From assembly GCA_045638685.1 (NCBI GenBank), contig JAZUBT010000035.1:1-64000 (forward strand): a stretch of 64,000 nt of DNA. The letters run 5' to 3'. Under the pieces are notes generated by a model, which was not told the origin of the DNA, made no database searches, and saw only the letters and a program-made list of their open reading frames with translations. This document shows, piece by piece, positions 33,514 through 42,712 of this stretch (its first letter is position 1; each line of letters starts with the position of its first letter). This DNA is from SIG673 sp045638685 (GTDB lineage Bacteria > Bacillota > Clostridia > Oscillospirales > CAG-272). Both the position numbers and the translations under genes were made by a program.

Positions 33514-34704
33514 TTAAATTATTCCGAAAAGAACAAGCGCTGCGCCTATCATGGTACATACCGCCGCCTGCGTAAGCTTGGCTTTTAAATAAGCCTTGGT
33601 GCTAAGTCCCATAGGGCAGGCAAAGGCGCAGTACTGCATATAAACCGAAAGTCCGCCAAACGCGGAAAAGGTAAAGGTTAGTATTTTAGCCGCCACGCTC
33701 CATAACGGAGACGGAAAAAGCGTAAGAGAATGCAGCGCCCCCACGCCGGAGCTTATCTCTGCAAACGCGCAGATGAAACTTACCGTAAGAGCGTTTGCGC
33801 CAACCGAAACAAGCGCCTCGGAGAGCGCTGACAGCATTACCTCGAAAAAGACCACAAAAGCTATGACCTTAAGCATTGAGAAGGCCGCCGCGGAAACTGC
33901 GTCGGAAAGTGCGCCCGAAAGTGAAAAATCCTTTTGAGCGCGCATGTTTGTACGGATTTCCGGCACATATCCCCCTGTCCTTCCTCTAAAACCGAAAAGC
34001 ACCGCTCCCGTTATAACCGCGGAGAGCAGCTGTGATATGTAAAGCGACGCGCCAAACGTAACGCTTCCCCATATTCCCGCGCCGACGCCCGAAATCAGAA
34101 ATCCAAGCCCCGCGTTATTGCTTATACCCGAAAGCTGCTCGGCGTCCTCTTTGCTTATATCCCCGGAAGCGTAAAGCGAAACAGCGGTTTTCGCGCCGAC
34201 GGGGAAGCCGCAGAATGCTCCTAAGACAAACGCCGACGCCCCTTTTCCGTTAAGTCCGAATACTCTGTGAAAAATTTTACCGGTTAGCTTTTGCATAGCG
34301 TCCGGAAAGCCGGAATTAATTAAAAGCTCACCCGCAATCATAAATGGAAAAAGCGACGGGATAAGTGTTTTAAGACAGAGAGTAAGAGCGCTTTCAACTG
34401 CGGCAAAAGAGACACGGGGGTGCGTTAAAAGGTAGGAGACGAAGATAAAAACACCGCTCCATACCGCTACCTTAAACACGCTCGCCTTTCTTTTGTCAAA
34501 CGTTAAAGCTTCTTTTCCGAATTTCCTTTCAAAAGGGCCTGAGCCGTGCGAGAAACGTGAGCCTTTTGTTTGTAGGGAAGGCTCTTTTCGGGGCAGGGAG
34601 CTTTTTTGTACGACGGGCGTCCTTTTCATTTGTAGGGGAAGGTTTTTTTCAAAGGCGCTTGTTTTTTCTAAGACAGGTGTCTTTTTTTCTGTCAACGTAT
34701 TCAA
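33514..34704 (-). CDS. ylbJ: Sporulation integral membrane protein YlbJ, with an N-terminal repeat extension
   Basis: About 396 residues. The core (from about residue 75) has some eight to ten helices and the nucleoside-recognition/gate-like pattern of YlbJ, with LIPSLFPFMIAGELL, GAFCGFPVGAKT and SNNAGLGFLISGVG. YlbJ is needed for spore core/dipicolinate transport in Bacillus (family knowledge). The TTG at 34704 is preferred because GGAGG is 7 bases upstream; the ATG at 34710 is 1 base from it. The first ~65 residues are a basic, low-complexity stretch made of a diverged 20-residue tandem repeat that ordinary YlbJ lacks. Confidence 0.85.
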   Translation of the reverse strand: MNTLTEKKTPVLEKTSAFEKNLPLQMKRTPVVQKSSLPRKEPSLQTKGSRFSHGSGPFERKFGKEALTFDKRKASVFKVAVWSGVFIFVSYLLTHPRVSFAAVESALTLCLKTLIPSLFPFMIAGELLINSGFPDAMQKLTGKIFHRVFGLNGKGASAFVLGAFCGFPVGAKTAVSLYASGDISKEDAEQLSGISNNAGLGFLISGVGAGIWGSVTFGASLYISQLLSAVITGAVLFGFRGRTGGYVPEIRTNMRAQKDFSLSGALSDAVSAAAFSMLKVIAFVVFFEVMLSALSEALVSVGANALTVSFICAFAEISSGVGALHSLTLFPSPLWSVAAKILTFTFSAFGGLSVYMQYCAFACPMGLSTKAYLKAKLTQAAVCTMIGAALVLFGII

Positions 34705-34868
34705 TGGCATTCCTCCGCATATAGTAGTTTAAAGCAGTATTTAATTTTATGTTTTCCGTTTTCATAAAATGCAAAACAGTATGCGGAGAATAAGCGTCTG
34801 AATAGGAATGCTTATATCAGCGTTTGGTAGATAGGTTTGCAGATAAAGAGAAAAAGGAGGGGCAGGGT

Positions 34869-35129
34869 ATGAAAAAACATAGAAATTTAAGCCGCGTAAA
34901 AAACGGTATAACAGGAAGTGAAAGCAGTGCGTTTTTGCGCTTTTCAAGAGAGATTACGGTGTGTGGGTGTAAAAAGGTACTGCATTATGCTCCGGACACG
35001 GTAAGGCTTTTGCTTTCTGACGGCATAATGGAAATAAGCGGAGAGGGTATAACGGCCGCTACATATTTTGGTAGGGAGATAAAGCTTTCGGGGAAAATAG
35101 ACCTGGTAAGGCTTATTGAATGTGAGTAA
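34869..35129 (+). CDS. yqfC: YabP/YqfC-family sporulation protein
   Basis: 86 residues from ATG 34869, which has AGGAGG 8 bases upstream (the frame is open back to 34824). The REITVCGCKKVLHYAPDTVRL and ISGEGITAATYFGREIKLSGKI segments match YqfC, a mother-cell sporulation protein. It is first in the yqfC-yqfD-phoH-ybeY-era-recO run. In Bacillus it is under sigma-E; no convincing sigma-E site was found here. Confidence 0.92.
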   Translation: MKKHRNLSRVKNGITGSESSAFLRFSREITVCGCKKVLHYAPDTVRLLLSDGIMEISGEGITAATYFGREIKLSGKIDLVRLIECE

Positions 35130-35211
35130 ATATTAGGTGAAGCTGTATTTTCTGACAGCTTCGGTATGTAATTAGACTAAAAGCAAAGTCATTTAGGAAA
35201 GGTTTAGCGTT

Positions 35212-36408
35212 ATGAGCTTTTTAACTTCGTTGATAAGTTTTTTTGAAGGAAGAGTTAAAATCTACGCAGATGAAAAAAATAAGGATGCGCTCATCAGCTT
35301 CTTTGTTAATAACGGAATAAGAGCCACGGTATCGGCGGATAATGAAAAAGGAGGGATTTATACCGAAATTTCCCCCACTTTATTAAAAAAAATTGCTCCC
35401 GCTCTTGACAAATTAAATATTATGGTATATATTATTAATATATACGGTTTTAATAGACTACGCTCAAGATACGGTAAAAGATACGGCCTTTTGCTCGGGG
35501 CGCTTCTCTTTGTCGCGCTTTTGTGGGTGTCAACACTTTTCGTATGGAGGGTTGACGTTAGCGGAACCGAGCTTTTGTCAAAGGCTGAGGTTCGCGCGGA
35601 GCTTTCCGAGATGGGCGTTAAGGTTGGAGCTAAAATTTCAAAAATTAATCGCTCGGAGGTCTTAAATACCTTTTTAAAAGAGCACACCGAGCTTTCGTGG
35701 GCGGCGCTTAATTTTAAGGGAACAACAGCAGTTCTTATTCTTAAAGAAACGGAAGAAAAGCCCGACGGTACTGAACCCGCTAAAAGCCGTCTTATGGTTG
35801 CCTCCGAAAGCGGTGTTATAAGGAGTGTAACGGTTTACGAGGGGGTGGCTACCGTCAAAGTCGGGACGGTGGTAAGCAAAGGCGACGTTCTTATTTCCGG
35901 TCTTATTTCGGGAAGCGGAGGACAGATAACAGACACCCCGCCGCTTAGGGTAACGAACGCCGTAGGCTCGGTAAAAGCCGAGGTGGTAAAGAATGTTGAG
36001 GTAAGTATTCCCTTTGCCGAGGAGCTTTCACGAACAGAAAAAAGTGAAAAAAAGGTTAGGGTTATATCGGTTTTCGGACGTGATTTTTCCTTCGGCAGTA
36101 CCGAGGGAACGGTTTTGGAGGACGAAAGAAATATTACCTTTTTCGGGGTTGTCGAAATACCTGTTACCGTGAAAACCTTTTCGCAGGAGAGGGCGGTAAC
36201 GGATACCGTTTCAAGGGACGGGGAGACCGCAAGGCTTGAGGCAGAAAGGCAGCTCTACAAAAAAATAGCGGAAGCGCTCGGAGAAGGCGAGCTTACCTAC
36301 GTGAAAACCGAGTACGCCGAAACGGAGAGCGGGATTATCGGATATGCGGAAATAGGCTGCGTTATAGAAATAGCCGTACCGCACGAGGGACTTTTGAAAT
36401 CGAAATAA
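35212..36408 (+). CDS. yqfD: Sporulation protein YqfD
   Basis: 398 residues. An N-terminal cytoplasmic segment (FFEGRVKIYADEKNKDAL), one strong membrane helix (LLLGALLFVALLWVSTLFV, about residues 94-112), and a long external region with ELSEMGVKVGAK. It matches stage IV sporulation protein YqfD. It follows yqfC by 82 bp and is 129 bp before phoH. Confidence 0.93.
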   Translation: MSFLTSLISFFEGRVKIYADEKNKDALISFFVNNGIRATVSADNEKGGIYTEISPTLLKKIAPALDKLNIMVYIINIYGFNRLRSRYGKRYGLLLGALLFVALLWVSTLFVWRVDVSGTELLSKAEVRAELSEMGVKVGAKISKINRSEVLNTFLKEHTELSWAALNFKGTTAVLILKETEEKPDGTEPAKSRLMVASESGVIRSVTVYEGVATVKVGTVVSKGDVLISGLISGSGGQITDTPPLRVTNAVGSVKAEVVKNVEVSIPFAEELSRTEKSEKKVRVISVFGRDFSFGSTEGTVLEDERNITFFGVVEIPVTVKTFSQERAVTDTVSRDGETARLEAERQLYKKIAEALGEGELTYVKTEYAETESGIIGYAEIGCVIEIAVPHEGLLKSK

Positions 36409-36505
36409 GTCGGCGGAAAAAAGCATTTCTTTAAAAGCAGTCCGGAGTCAGAACAGCAAAGACGGACATAACAAAACACAGAAAATTCGTTTAAAATTTT
36501 ATCTA

Positions 36506-36527
36506 GCTATCCCTTGGGTAGCGGAAT
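36506..36527 (+). promoter_or_regulatory. Leader hairpin element upstream of phoH (copy 2)
   Basis: The stem GCTATCC / GGGTAGC (one T-G pair), with a CTT loop, is followed by GGAAT and ends 10 bases before ATG 36538. It is 20/22 identical to the clpC leader copy, and the two changes keep the stem. See the minus-strand copy at 14611-14632. Confidence 0.5.
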
Positions 36528-36537
36528 GCGAGTGAAA

Positions 36538-37536
36538 ATGGCGGAAAGAAAAATTCAAATGGAAAGCACCGAAAACATAAACGCGCTTTTCGGTCCTCTT
36601 GATGAAAACGTAAGAATGATTGAAAAGAAGTTTTCGGCAGACTGCGTTAACCGCGAAAGCGAATACGGTAACAGCATAATTATAACGGCTGATACCGAAG
36701 AAAACGCTTCCGGCGCGGCAAAGGCGCTTAAAATTTTAATGAAAACCGCAAGGCTTCAAGGCTCCCTTTCACTTCAAACCGTGGAGTACGTAGCGGATAC
36801 CGTCCTTGAGGGAAAGGACGAGGAGCTGCTCGGATACGACGAGGACTGCGTATGCGTAACGGTTAAGGGAAAACCGATTAAACCCAAAACTCACGGTCAG
36901 CAGAAATACGTGCGTCTCATAAAGAAAAACACAATAGTTTTCGGAATAGGCCCTGCGGGAACGGGAAAGACCTTTCTTGCGGTTGCTATGGCGGTAACCG
37001 CGCTCCGTTCAAAGGAGGTGTCGAGAATAATACTTACCCGTCCTGCGGTTGAAGCGGGAGAAAAGCTCGGATACCTGCCGGGAGACCTTCAGAATAAAAT
37101 CGATCCGTATCTCCGTCCGCTTTACGACGCGCTTTTTGAAATGCTTGGTCCCGAGGTGTACGCAAGACACCTTGAACGCGGAACGATAGAGATAGCGCCG
37201 CTCGCATATATGAGAGGAAGAACGCTTGATGACGCGTTTATAATCGTTGACGAGGCACAGAATACTACGCGTGAGCAGATGAAAATGCTTCTTACCAGAC
37301 TCGGTACACATTCAAAGATAGTGGTAACGGGAGATATAACACAGATAGACCTTCCGCGCGGAGCGGGAAGCGGTCTTATCGAGGCGTCCGAAATACTTTC
37401 GGATATAGACGATATTGCCATTCACAGATTTACCGAAAAGGACGTTGTAAGACATAGGCTTGTAAAGGAAATTATAGCAGCTTACGAGAAAAAGGAAGAA
37501 AAAAAGAAAGGAGCGGACGAAAAGGGAAATGAATAA
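36538..37536 (+). CDS. phoH: PhoH-family ATPase
   Basis: 332 residues. Walker A GPAGTGKTFLAVAMA, Walker B FIIVDEAQNTT, TGDITQIDLP and the helicase-like IILTRPAVEAGEKLGYLPGD identify PhoH (YbeZ-like). It interacts with YbeY in rRNA maturation (family knowledge). Start choice: an open frame begins at TTG 36514 and ATG 36526 is also in frame. ATG 36538 is favoured because it sits at the same spacing from the leader hairpin as in clpC. It overlaps ybeY by 8 bp. Confidence 0.92.
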   Translation: MAERKIQMESTENINALFGPLDENVRMIEKKFSADCVNRESEYGNSIIITADTEENASGAAKALKILMKTARLQGSLSLQTVEYVADTVLEGKDEELLGYDEDCVCVTVKGKPIKPKTHGQQKYVRLIKKNTIVFGIGPAGTGKTFLAVAMAVTALRSKEVSRIILTRPAVEAGEKLGYLPGDLQNKIDPYLRPLYDALFEMLGPEVYARHLERGTIEIAPLAYMRGRTLDDAFIIVDEAQNTTREQMKMLLTRLGTHSKIVVTGDITQIDLPRGAGSGLIEASEILSDIDDIAIHRFTEKDVVRHRLVKEIIAAYEKKEEKKKGADEKGNE

Positions 37537-38008
37537 AGTTTATATTACTGACAGTCAGGAAAAGGTAGCGGTAACGAGAGCGCTTGCGGGGCTTGTGCGC
37601 CGCGCGGTCGGACAGACTCTTAAATATGAAAGAGTGCCGTTTTCGGCAGAGCTTTCGGTTACCTTCGTTGATAACGACGATATTAAAAAGCTTAACGCGG
37701 AGTACAGAAGCATCGACAGAGAGACCGACGTGCTTTCCTTCCCGCTTTACGAGTCGGGAGAGATAGCCTTGAACGACGGGAAAAGAGCGGTGCTCGGAGA
37801 CATAGTTATATCGCTTGAAAAGGCGGTATCTCAGGCAGCGGAATACGGACATTCCCTCGAAAGAGAGGTAGCATTCCTTACCGTGCATTCGGTTCTTCAT
37901 CTGCTCGGATACGATCACGAAACGGGACAAGAGGACGAAGAGGAGATGTTCTCTGTGCAGGAAGAAATACTTAAAAAAATGAAGCTTGGCAGAGCGGAAA
38001 ACGAGTAG
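37529..38008 (+). CDS. ybeY: rRNA maturation factor / endoribonuclease YbeY
   Basis: 159 residues with the zinc motif HSVLHLLGYDHE and the core SVTFVDNDDIKKLNAEYRSID and TDVLSFP. It is needed for 16S rRNA 3'-end maturation and ribosome quality control. Its ATG overlaps the phoH stop (ATGAATAA), so the two are translationally coupled. Confidence 0.96.
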   Translation: MNKVYITDSQEKVAVTRALAGLVRRAVGQTLKYERVPFSAELSVTFVDNDDIKKLNAEYRSIDRETDVLSFPLYESGEIALNDGKRAVLGDIVISLEKAVSQAAEYGHSLEREVAFLTVHSVLHLLGYDHETGQEDEEEMFSVQEEILKKMKLGRAENE

Positions 38009-38053
38009 GTCTCCGTTAAGACAGGCAGGAATAAAAAAGAAGTAGGACAGAAA

Positions 38054-38947
38054 ATGAAAAAAACCGGTTTTATTGCGATAGTGGGTAGGCCGAACGTCGG
38101 CAAATCCACGCTTCTAAACGCTCTCGTCGGTGAAAAGCTGGCTATTGTATCGAAAAAGCCGCAGACCACGAGAAACAAGATAACGGGAATACTTACTAAG
38201 GACGAGACACAGTACGTATTTATGGATACTCCAGGTATGCATACGCCGAAAACAAAGCTCGGAGACAGAATGGTATGGGAGACAAACAGTGTCTTTTCCG
38301 GAGTTGACGCCGTTATACTCATAGTCGAGCCGATAGCAAGCTGCGGAGATATTGAGCGCGGTCTTATCGAAAAGATAAAGGGTAACGGGCTTCCGTCAAT
38401 TCTCGTTATTAATAAAATTGACAGAACGAATCCGGAAGCGATAGGCGACACGATAAAGGCTTACGCCGACATACACGATTTTGATGCCGTCGTTCCGATT
38501 TCAGCGATTAAAAGCAAGGGCGTTGACGTTCTTCTTTCCGAGGTGGACAAGTTTATAACGGAGGGGGAGTGGTTCTTCCCCGAGGACGCGATAACCGATC
38601 AGCCGGAGCGCGTTATAGTTGCCGAAACTATAAGAGAAAAGCTGCTCCGAACCTTGGAGGAGGAGGTGCCGCACGGTACCGCGGTCGTTATAGAGGAATT
38701 TAAGGAAGATGGCCGACTCCTCAGAATACGCGCCGAGATATTCTGCGAAAAAGCGACTCATAAGAGTATAATAATCGGTAAAAACGGGGCCACCTTGAAG
38801 CTGATAGGAAGCCGCGCGAGAGAGGATATAGAAAATTTCTTCGGAATAAAGGTCTTTCTTGATCTTTGGGTTAAGGTTAAGGAGAACTGGCGTAACAGCG
38901 ACGTTCTTTTAAATAACTTTGGCTTTAACAGTATGGACGGGGACTAA
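38054..38947 (+). CDS. era: GTPase Era
   Basis: 297 residues. GTPase motifs G1 GRPNVGKSTLLN, G3 DTPGMHTPK and G4 NKID are present, followed by a C-terminal KH domain (SIIIGKNGATLKLIG). It binds the 3' end of 16S rRNA during 30S assembly. It stands between ybeY and recO, as in most Firmicutes. Confidence 0.97.
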   Translation: MKKTGFIAIVGRPNVGKSTLLNALVGEKLAIVSKKPQTTRNKITGILTKDETQYVFMDTPGMHTPKTKLGDRMVWETNSVFSGVDAVILIVEPIASCGDIERGLIEKIKGNGLPSILVINKIDRTNPEAIGDTIKAYADIHDFDAVVPISAIKSKGVDVLLSEVDKFITEGEWFFPEDAITDQPERVIVAETIREKLLRTLEEEVPHGTAVVIEEFKEDGRLLRIRAEIFCEKATHKSIIIGKNGATLKLIGSRAREDIENFFGIKVFLDLWVKVKENWRNSDVLLNNFGFNSMDGD

Positions 38948-38967
38948 TAAAAATCCGGTGAAAATTT

Positions 38968-39753
38968 ATGCTATCAAATTTTAAAGGTCTTGTTCTGTCG
39001 GACGTTTCGTGGGGCGAAAACGATAAGATGCTCTCGGTGCTTACGGCGGAGTACGGAAAAATATCGGTGCTTTTAAAGGGAGGAAACAGCCTTAAGAACA
39101 AGGCTGCGGGAGCCTCTATGCCGCTTTGCTACAGCGAGTTTATTACTGCTGACAGAGGTGGTCGTCCTTGGATACGCGAGGCAAGAGAGCTTGAAGGCTT
39201 TACGAGCATCAGAGGAAGTCTTGAGGATACGGCGACGGCTCTTTATATCTGCGAGGTGGCTGCCGAGGTCTGCGTTGAAAACGGAGACGAAAGCGAGATG
39301 CTTCAGCTCGTTCTTAATACTCTTTACGCGCTTGATAGGGCGTTAAAGCCGAGAGAAATCATAAAGGCGGCGTTTGAGCTGCGCGCGGCGGCGGTTTGCG
39401 GATTTACTCCCGACCTTGTCAGCTGCTCGGAATGCGGAAGGGACGAGAGTGAGCTTATGTATCTTGACGTTATGGACGGTGTTATGCACTGCGCCGAATG
39501 TCATAGAAAGCATAATGCTGCGACAGAGGTCAGAGAGGGGCATACCATGCTTCTGATGCTGTTGGACAGAGAGCTGCTTGACGCTATGAGATACGTTTCC
39601 TATTCAAACGCGAAAAAATATCTCTCCTTTGACCTTAGTCCGGAGAGGTATCGCGTTTTTTCGGAATACTGCGAAAAATATCTTGTCAACCATATTGATA
39701 AGGAGTTTCGCACACTTTCGTTTTTAAAATCGTTAAGGCATCTGCCTAAATGA
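38968..39753 (+). CDS. recO: DNA repair protein RecO
   Basis: 261 residues: N-terminal OB fold (GLVLSDVSWGENDKMLSVLT), a helical region, and a zinc-binding part with CSECGRDE...CAEC. It loads RecA with RecR onto SSB-coated DNA. It is the last gene of the yqfC-to-recO unit; the 127-bp gap before thrC shows no clear terminator. Confidence 0.95.
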   Translation: MLSNFKGLVLSDVSWGENDKMLSVLTAEYGKISVLLKGGNSLKNKAAGASMPLCYSEFITADRGGRPWIREARELEGFTSIRGSLEDTATALYICEVAAEVCVENGDESEMLQLVLNTLYALDRALKPREIIKAAFELRAAAVCGFTPDLVSCSECGRDESELMYLDVMDGVMHCAECHRKHNAATEVREGHTMLLMLLDRELLDAMRYVSYSNAKKYLSFDLSPERYRVFSEYCEKYLVNHIDKEFRTLSFLKSLRHLPK

Positions 39754-39880
39754 GAGAGTTAAATGTTAAAAATACCAAAAAGGTCGGGTGGGAAAAGACC
39801 GGACGCTGTAGATTTTAAGCGCTCCCGTACCGCCGGTTAAATGAATTAAGGAGAAAAACACAGAAAGGTTTAAAGATAAA

Positions 39881-41374
39881 ATGAACTACATAAGCACAAG
39901 AGGATACGGAGTTAAAGAAGGAGAGCCTACCACCGCGGCGGGCGCGATAAAGCAGGGACTTGCGCCCGATGGCGGACTTTTTATGCCGGAGACTATTCCG
40001 AGCCTTGAGGAGGGCGAGATTTCAAGACTTGCAAAAATGAGCTATCCCGAGAGAGCGGCAAGCGTTCTTTCAAGGTTTTTAACCGACTATACCTACGAGG
40101 AGCTTCTTTCCGACTGCTCCGAGGCGTACAGTGAGACTCGCTTCCCCGGTGGAGCGGCACCTGTCTCTGCGCTCGGAAGCAAGATGAGAATTTTAGAGCT
40201 TTGGCACGGTCCTACGGCGGCGTTTAAGGATATGGGGCTACAGATTATGGCGAGACTTTTCGTAAGATCGTTAAAAAAGACGGGAGAAAAGAGAACCGCC
40301 CTTATTCTCGTTGCGACGTCGGGAGATACGGGAAAGGCGGCGCTCGAAGGGTATAAGGACGTTGACGGAGTTAAGATAGCGGTATTCTATCCGGTTGACG
40401 GAGTAAGCCGCGTGCAGAAGCTCCAGATGGCTACGCAGGAGGGCGGAAACGTAGATGTTTTTGCCGTTAAGGGTAACTTTGTCGATGCGCAGAACGGCGT
40501 TAAAAGGATCTTCTCTGACGTCGAAATGAAAAAGGCGCTTGATGAAAAGGGTTATTTCTTCTCGTCCGCCAACTCCATAAACTGGGGAAGACTTGTTCCG
40601 CAGATAGTTTATTACATTTCCGCGTACTGCGACCTCGTTGCGAGCGGAGATATTAAGCTCGGTGAAAAAATCGACGTCTGCGTTCCTACGGGTAACTTCG
40701 GCAACATTTTTGCAGCGTATATAGCTAAGAAAATGGGCCTTCCGGTCGGTAAATTCGTCTGCGCGTCAAACAAAAATAATATCCTCACCGATTTCCTTAG
40801 CACCGGTGTTTACGACAGAAACCGCGCGTTCCATACGACGATGTCTCCTTCGATGGATATACTTATTTCCTCTAACCTTGAGCGTTTGCTTTATCTTGTT
40901 GCCGGCAGCGAGGCCACGGCAAACTATATGAAGGAGCTGAATACTACCGGTAAATATAAGGTAAGCGACGAAATTTTAGCAAAGATTAAGAGTGAATTTG
41001 CCGGCTACTGCTGCGACGAGGAAGGAACGGCAAAGACGATTAAGGAGCTTTATGAGGGATATAACTATCTCTCCGACACTCACTCCGCGGTAGGAATAAG
41101 CTGTGCCTCTCAGTACCTTGATGCGGCAGGCGAAAACGCATCTGCGCGTATCGTCATCGCATCAACTGCAAGTCCGTACAAATTTGCGTCCTCTGTTTAC
41201 GAGGCTCTTGAAAGCAAGGCGGCTCCCGAAGGAACGGCGGCGCTTGACGCACTTTCCGCTCTTACCGATGTGCCGATTACCGCACCTCTTGCGGGACTTG
41301 ACAAAAAGGCTGTTCGCTTTACGAGAGTTATCGAAAGCGATGAAATGCCGAAGGCTTCTATCGAAATTCTTTAA
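39881..41374 (+). CDS. thrC: Threonine synthase
   Basis: 497 residues of fold-type II PLP enzyme. It makes threonine from O-phosphohomoserine. The Schiff-base Lys is in PTAAFKDMGLQIM; STRGYGVKEGEPTTAAGAI at the N-terminus, ATSGDTGKAALEGY (PLP phosphate) and PTGNFGNIFAAYIAKKMG are conserved. The longer length matches the yeast/E. coli-type enzyme. No T-box or threonine leader peptide was found upstream. Confidence 0.95.
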   Translation: MNYISTRGYGVKEGEPTTAAGAIKQGLAPDGGLFMPETIPSLEEGEISRLAKMSYPERAASVLSRFLTDYTYEELLSDCSEAYSETRFPGGAAPVSALGSKMRILELWHGPTAAFKDMGLQIMARLFVRSLKKTGEKRTALILVATSGDTGKAALEGYKDVDGVKIAVFYPVDGVSRVQKLQMATQEGGNVDVFAVKGNFVDAQNGVKRIFSDVEMKKALDEKGYFFSSANSINWGRLVPQIVYYISAYCDLVASGDIKLGEKIDVCVPTGNFGNIFAAYIAKKMGLPVGKFVCASNKNNILTDFLSTGVYDRNRAFHTTMSPSMDILISSNLERLLYLVAGSEATANYMKELNTTGKYKVSDEILAKIKSEFAGYCCDEEGTAKTIKELYEGYNYLSDTHSAVGISCASQYLDAAGENASARIVIASTASPYKFASSVYEALESKAAPEGTAALDALSALTDVPITAPLAGLDKKAVRFTRVIESDEMPKASIEIL

Positions 41375-41466
41375 GCCTTTGGACGGTGCGACGCTTTGTA
41401 AAAGCGGCAAAAAAACGGAGAAGCAGAACAGCTGAATTCAACGGCCGCATATAATCGCTGAATGTG

Positions 41467-41649
41467 TTAGTTAAATTTAACGCGAGGCTTAAATGTTGCG
41501 CACACGGTATCACTGCAGCAGCTTGCTTCTATCGGACCTATTGAAATTTGCTTTGCCGTGCAGTGTCCTATTCCGTCGTGGTACTCACAGTAAACGACGT
41601 CGCATACAACGTTTTTAATGGGCTTTTGCTGTTTTTTTCCGTTATCCAT
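41467..41649 (-). CDS. DUF1540 cysteine-rich small protein
   Basis: 60 residues. The pattern VVCDVVYCEYHDGIGHC-T, ending TVCATFKP, matches the DUF1540 family, a presumed metal-binding cysteine domain common in Clostridia. It reads against its neighbours, thrC and the phosphoesterase. Function unknown. Its start has GGAGACA-like upstream sequence. Confidence 0.8.
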   Translation of the reverse strand: MDNGKKQQKPIKNVVCDVVYCEYHDGIGHCTAKQISIGPIEASCCSDTVCATFKPRVKFN

Positions 41650-41805
41650 TTTAATTTGTCTCCTTAAAATAATTAAGTTTAAGATTATTATTTCCGTGCG
41701 CTGAAGGGTTTATCCCGAAGCAGAGAGATTTTTTGAAAAGAGCAGCGGCTTATACCGAGGGCATTAAAAAATTTATAAACGCGTAAATTAAAAGAAAGGA
41801 AGCCT

Positions 41806-42510
41806 ATGTCGATTTTTGTATTATCCGATACGCATCTGTCCGAAAGCGTGTCAAAGCCTATGGATATTTTTGGCTTCCGGTGGAAAAGCTGGACGGAAAA
41901 GCTTTCCGAAAACTGGAAAAATACCGTTACCGAAAACGATACCGTAATAATCCCCGGAGACATCTCGTGGGGAATGAGTATGGAGGAAGCAAAAGAGGAT
42001 CTTTTACTTCTTGAGCGACTTCCGGGTAAGAAAATAATAGGCAAGGGAAACCACGATTATTGGTGGGGGACCGTTTCAAAGATAGAGGATTTTTTTGATA
42101 AGAACGAAATTACAAGTATAAAGGTGCTTTTTAACAACGCTTTTTTGGTGGAAAACACCGTTATCGCGGGATGCCGCGGTTGGTACAGCGACGAGAAAAA
42201 CGCGCCGGATAACGCTGACTATGAAAAGATAGTAAAGCGAGAGTTGGGTAGGCTGAAAATGAGTCTTTCGGCGGCTAAAAAGCTTTCGGAGGACGCAAGA
42301 CGGCTTGTCTTTTTCCATTTCCCGCCTGTTCTCGGAGATTTCCTTTGCAGAGAAATAATAGACGTGCTTAAGGAGTATGACGTTACCGAGTGTTATTTCG
42401 GTCATATACACGGCAAATACGATATTCCCCCTACGTTTGAATTTGACGGGATAAGCTTTACCATAGTTTCGGCGGACTATCTTGATTTTAAGCCACTTAA
42501 AATTAATTAA
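41806..42510 (+). CDS. Metallophosphoesterase
   Basis: 234 residues of the calcineurin-like family: SDTHLS (metal Asp/His), GDISWGMS, KGNHDYWWG and the C-terminal FGHIHGKYD. These are the dinuclear metal ligands. The substrate is not known; nuclease, nucleotidase or phosphoprotein phosphatase roles are all possible. AAAGGAAG precedes the start. Confidence 0.92.
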   Translation: MSIFVLSDTHLSESVSKPMDIFGFRWKSWTEKLSENWKNTVTENDTVIIPGDISWGMSMEEAKEDLLLLERLPGKKIIGKGNHDYWWGTVSKIEDFFDKNEITSIKVLFNNAFLVENTVIAGCRGWYSDEKNAPDNADYEKIVKRELGRLKMSLSAAKKLSEDARRLVFFHFPPVLGDFLCREIIDVLKEYDVTECYFGHIHGKYDIPPTFEFDGISFTIVSADYLDFKPLKIN

Positions 42511-42592
42511 ACTTAAAATTAGTTTTTGAGTTGTAAACACGCGGAAAACTTTAAAAAATTATTGACGAAGTATTAATTTTGCGACAAGGTGG

Positions 42593-42621
42593 TTGACTTT
42601 TTCGCTAAGTGCGTGTAAAAT
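42593..42621 (+). promoter_or_regulatory. Promoter of tig
   Basis: -35 TTGACT (42593-42598), a 17-bp spacer and -10 TAAAAT (42616-42621). The leader of about 85 nt carries a GC-rich hairpin (42672-42679 with 42696-42703) with an AGGA before it and GAGG just after it, next to the tig start. Confidence 0.7.
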
Positions 42622-42712
42622 ATATAGGAATATAATAAATATATTATAAAGGAATTGAAAAACGAAAGGAGCGTCGCCGTTTAAAGAAAAACATTCGGCG
42701 GCGAGGAAAAAA

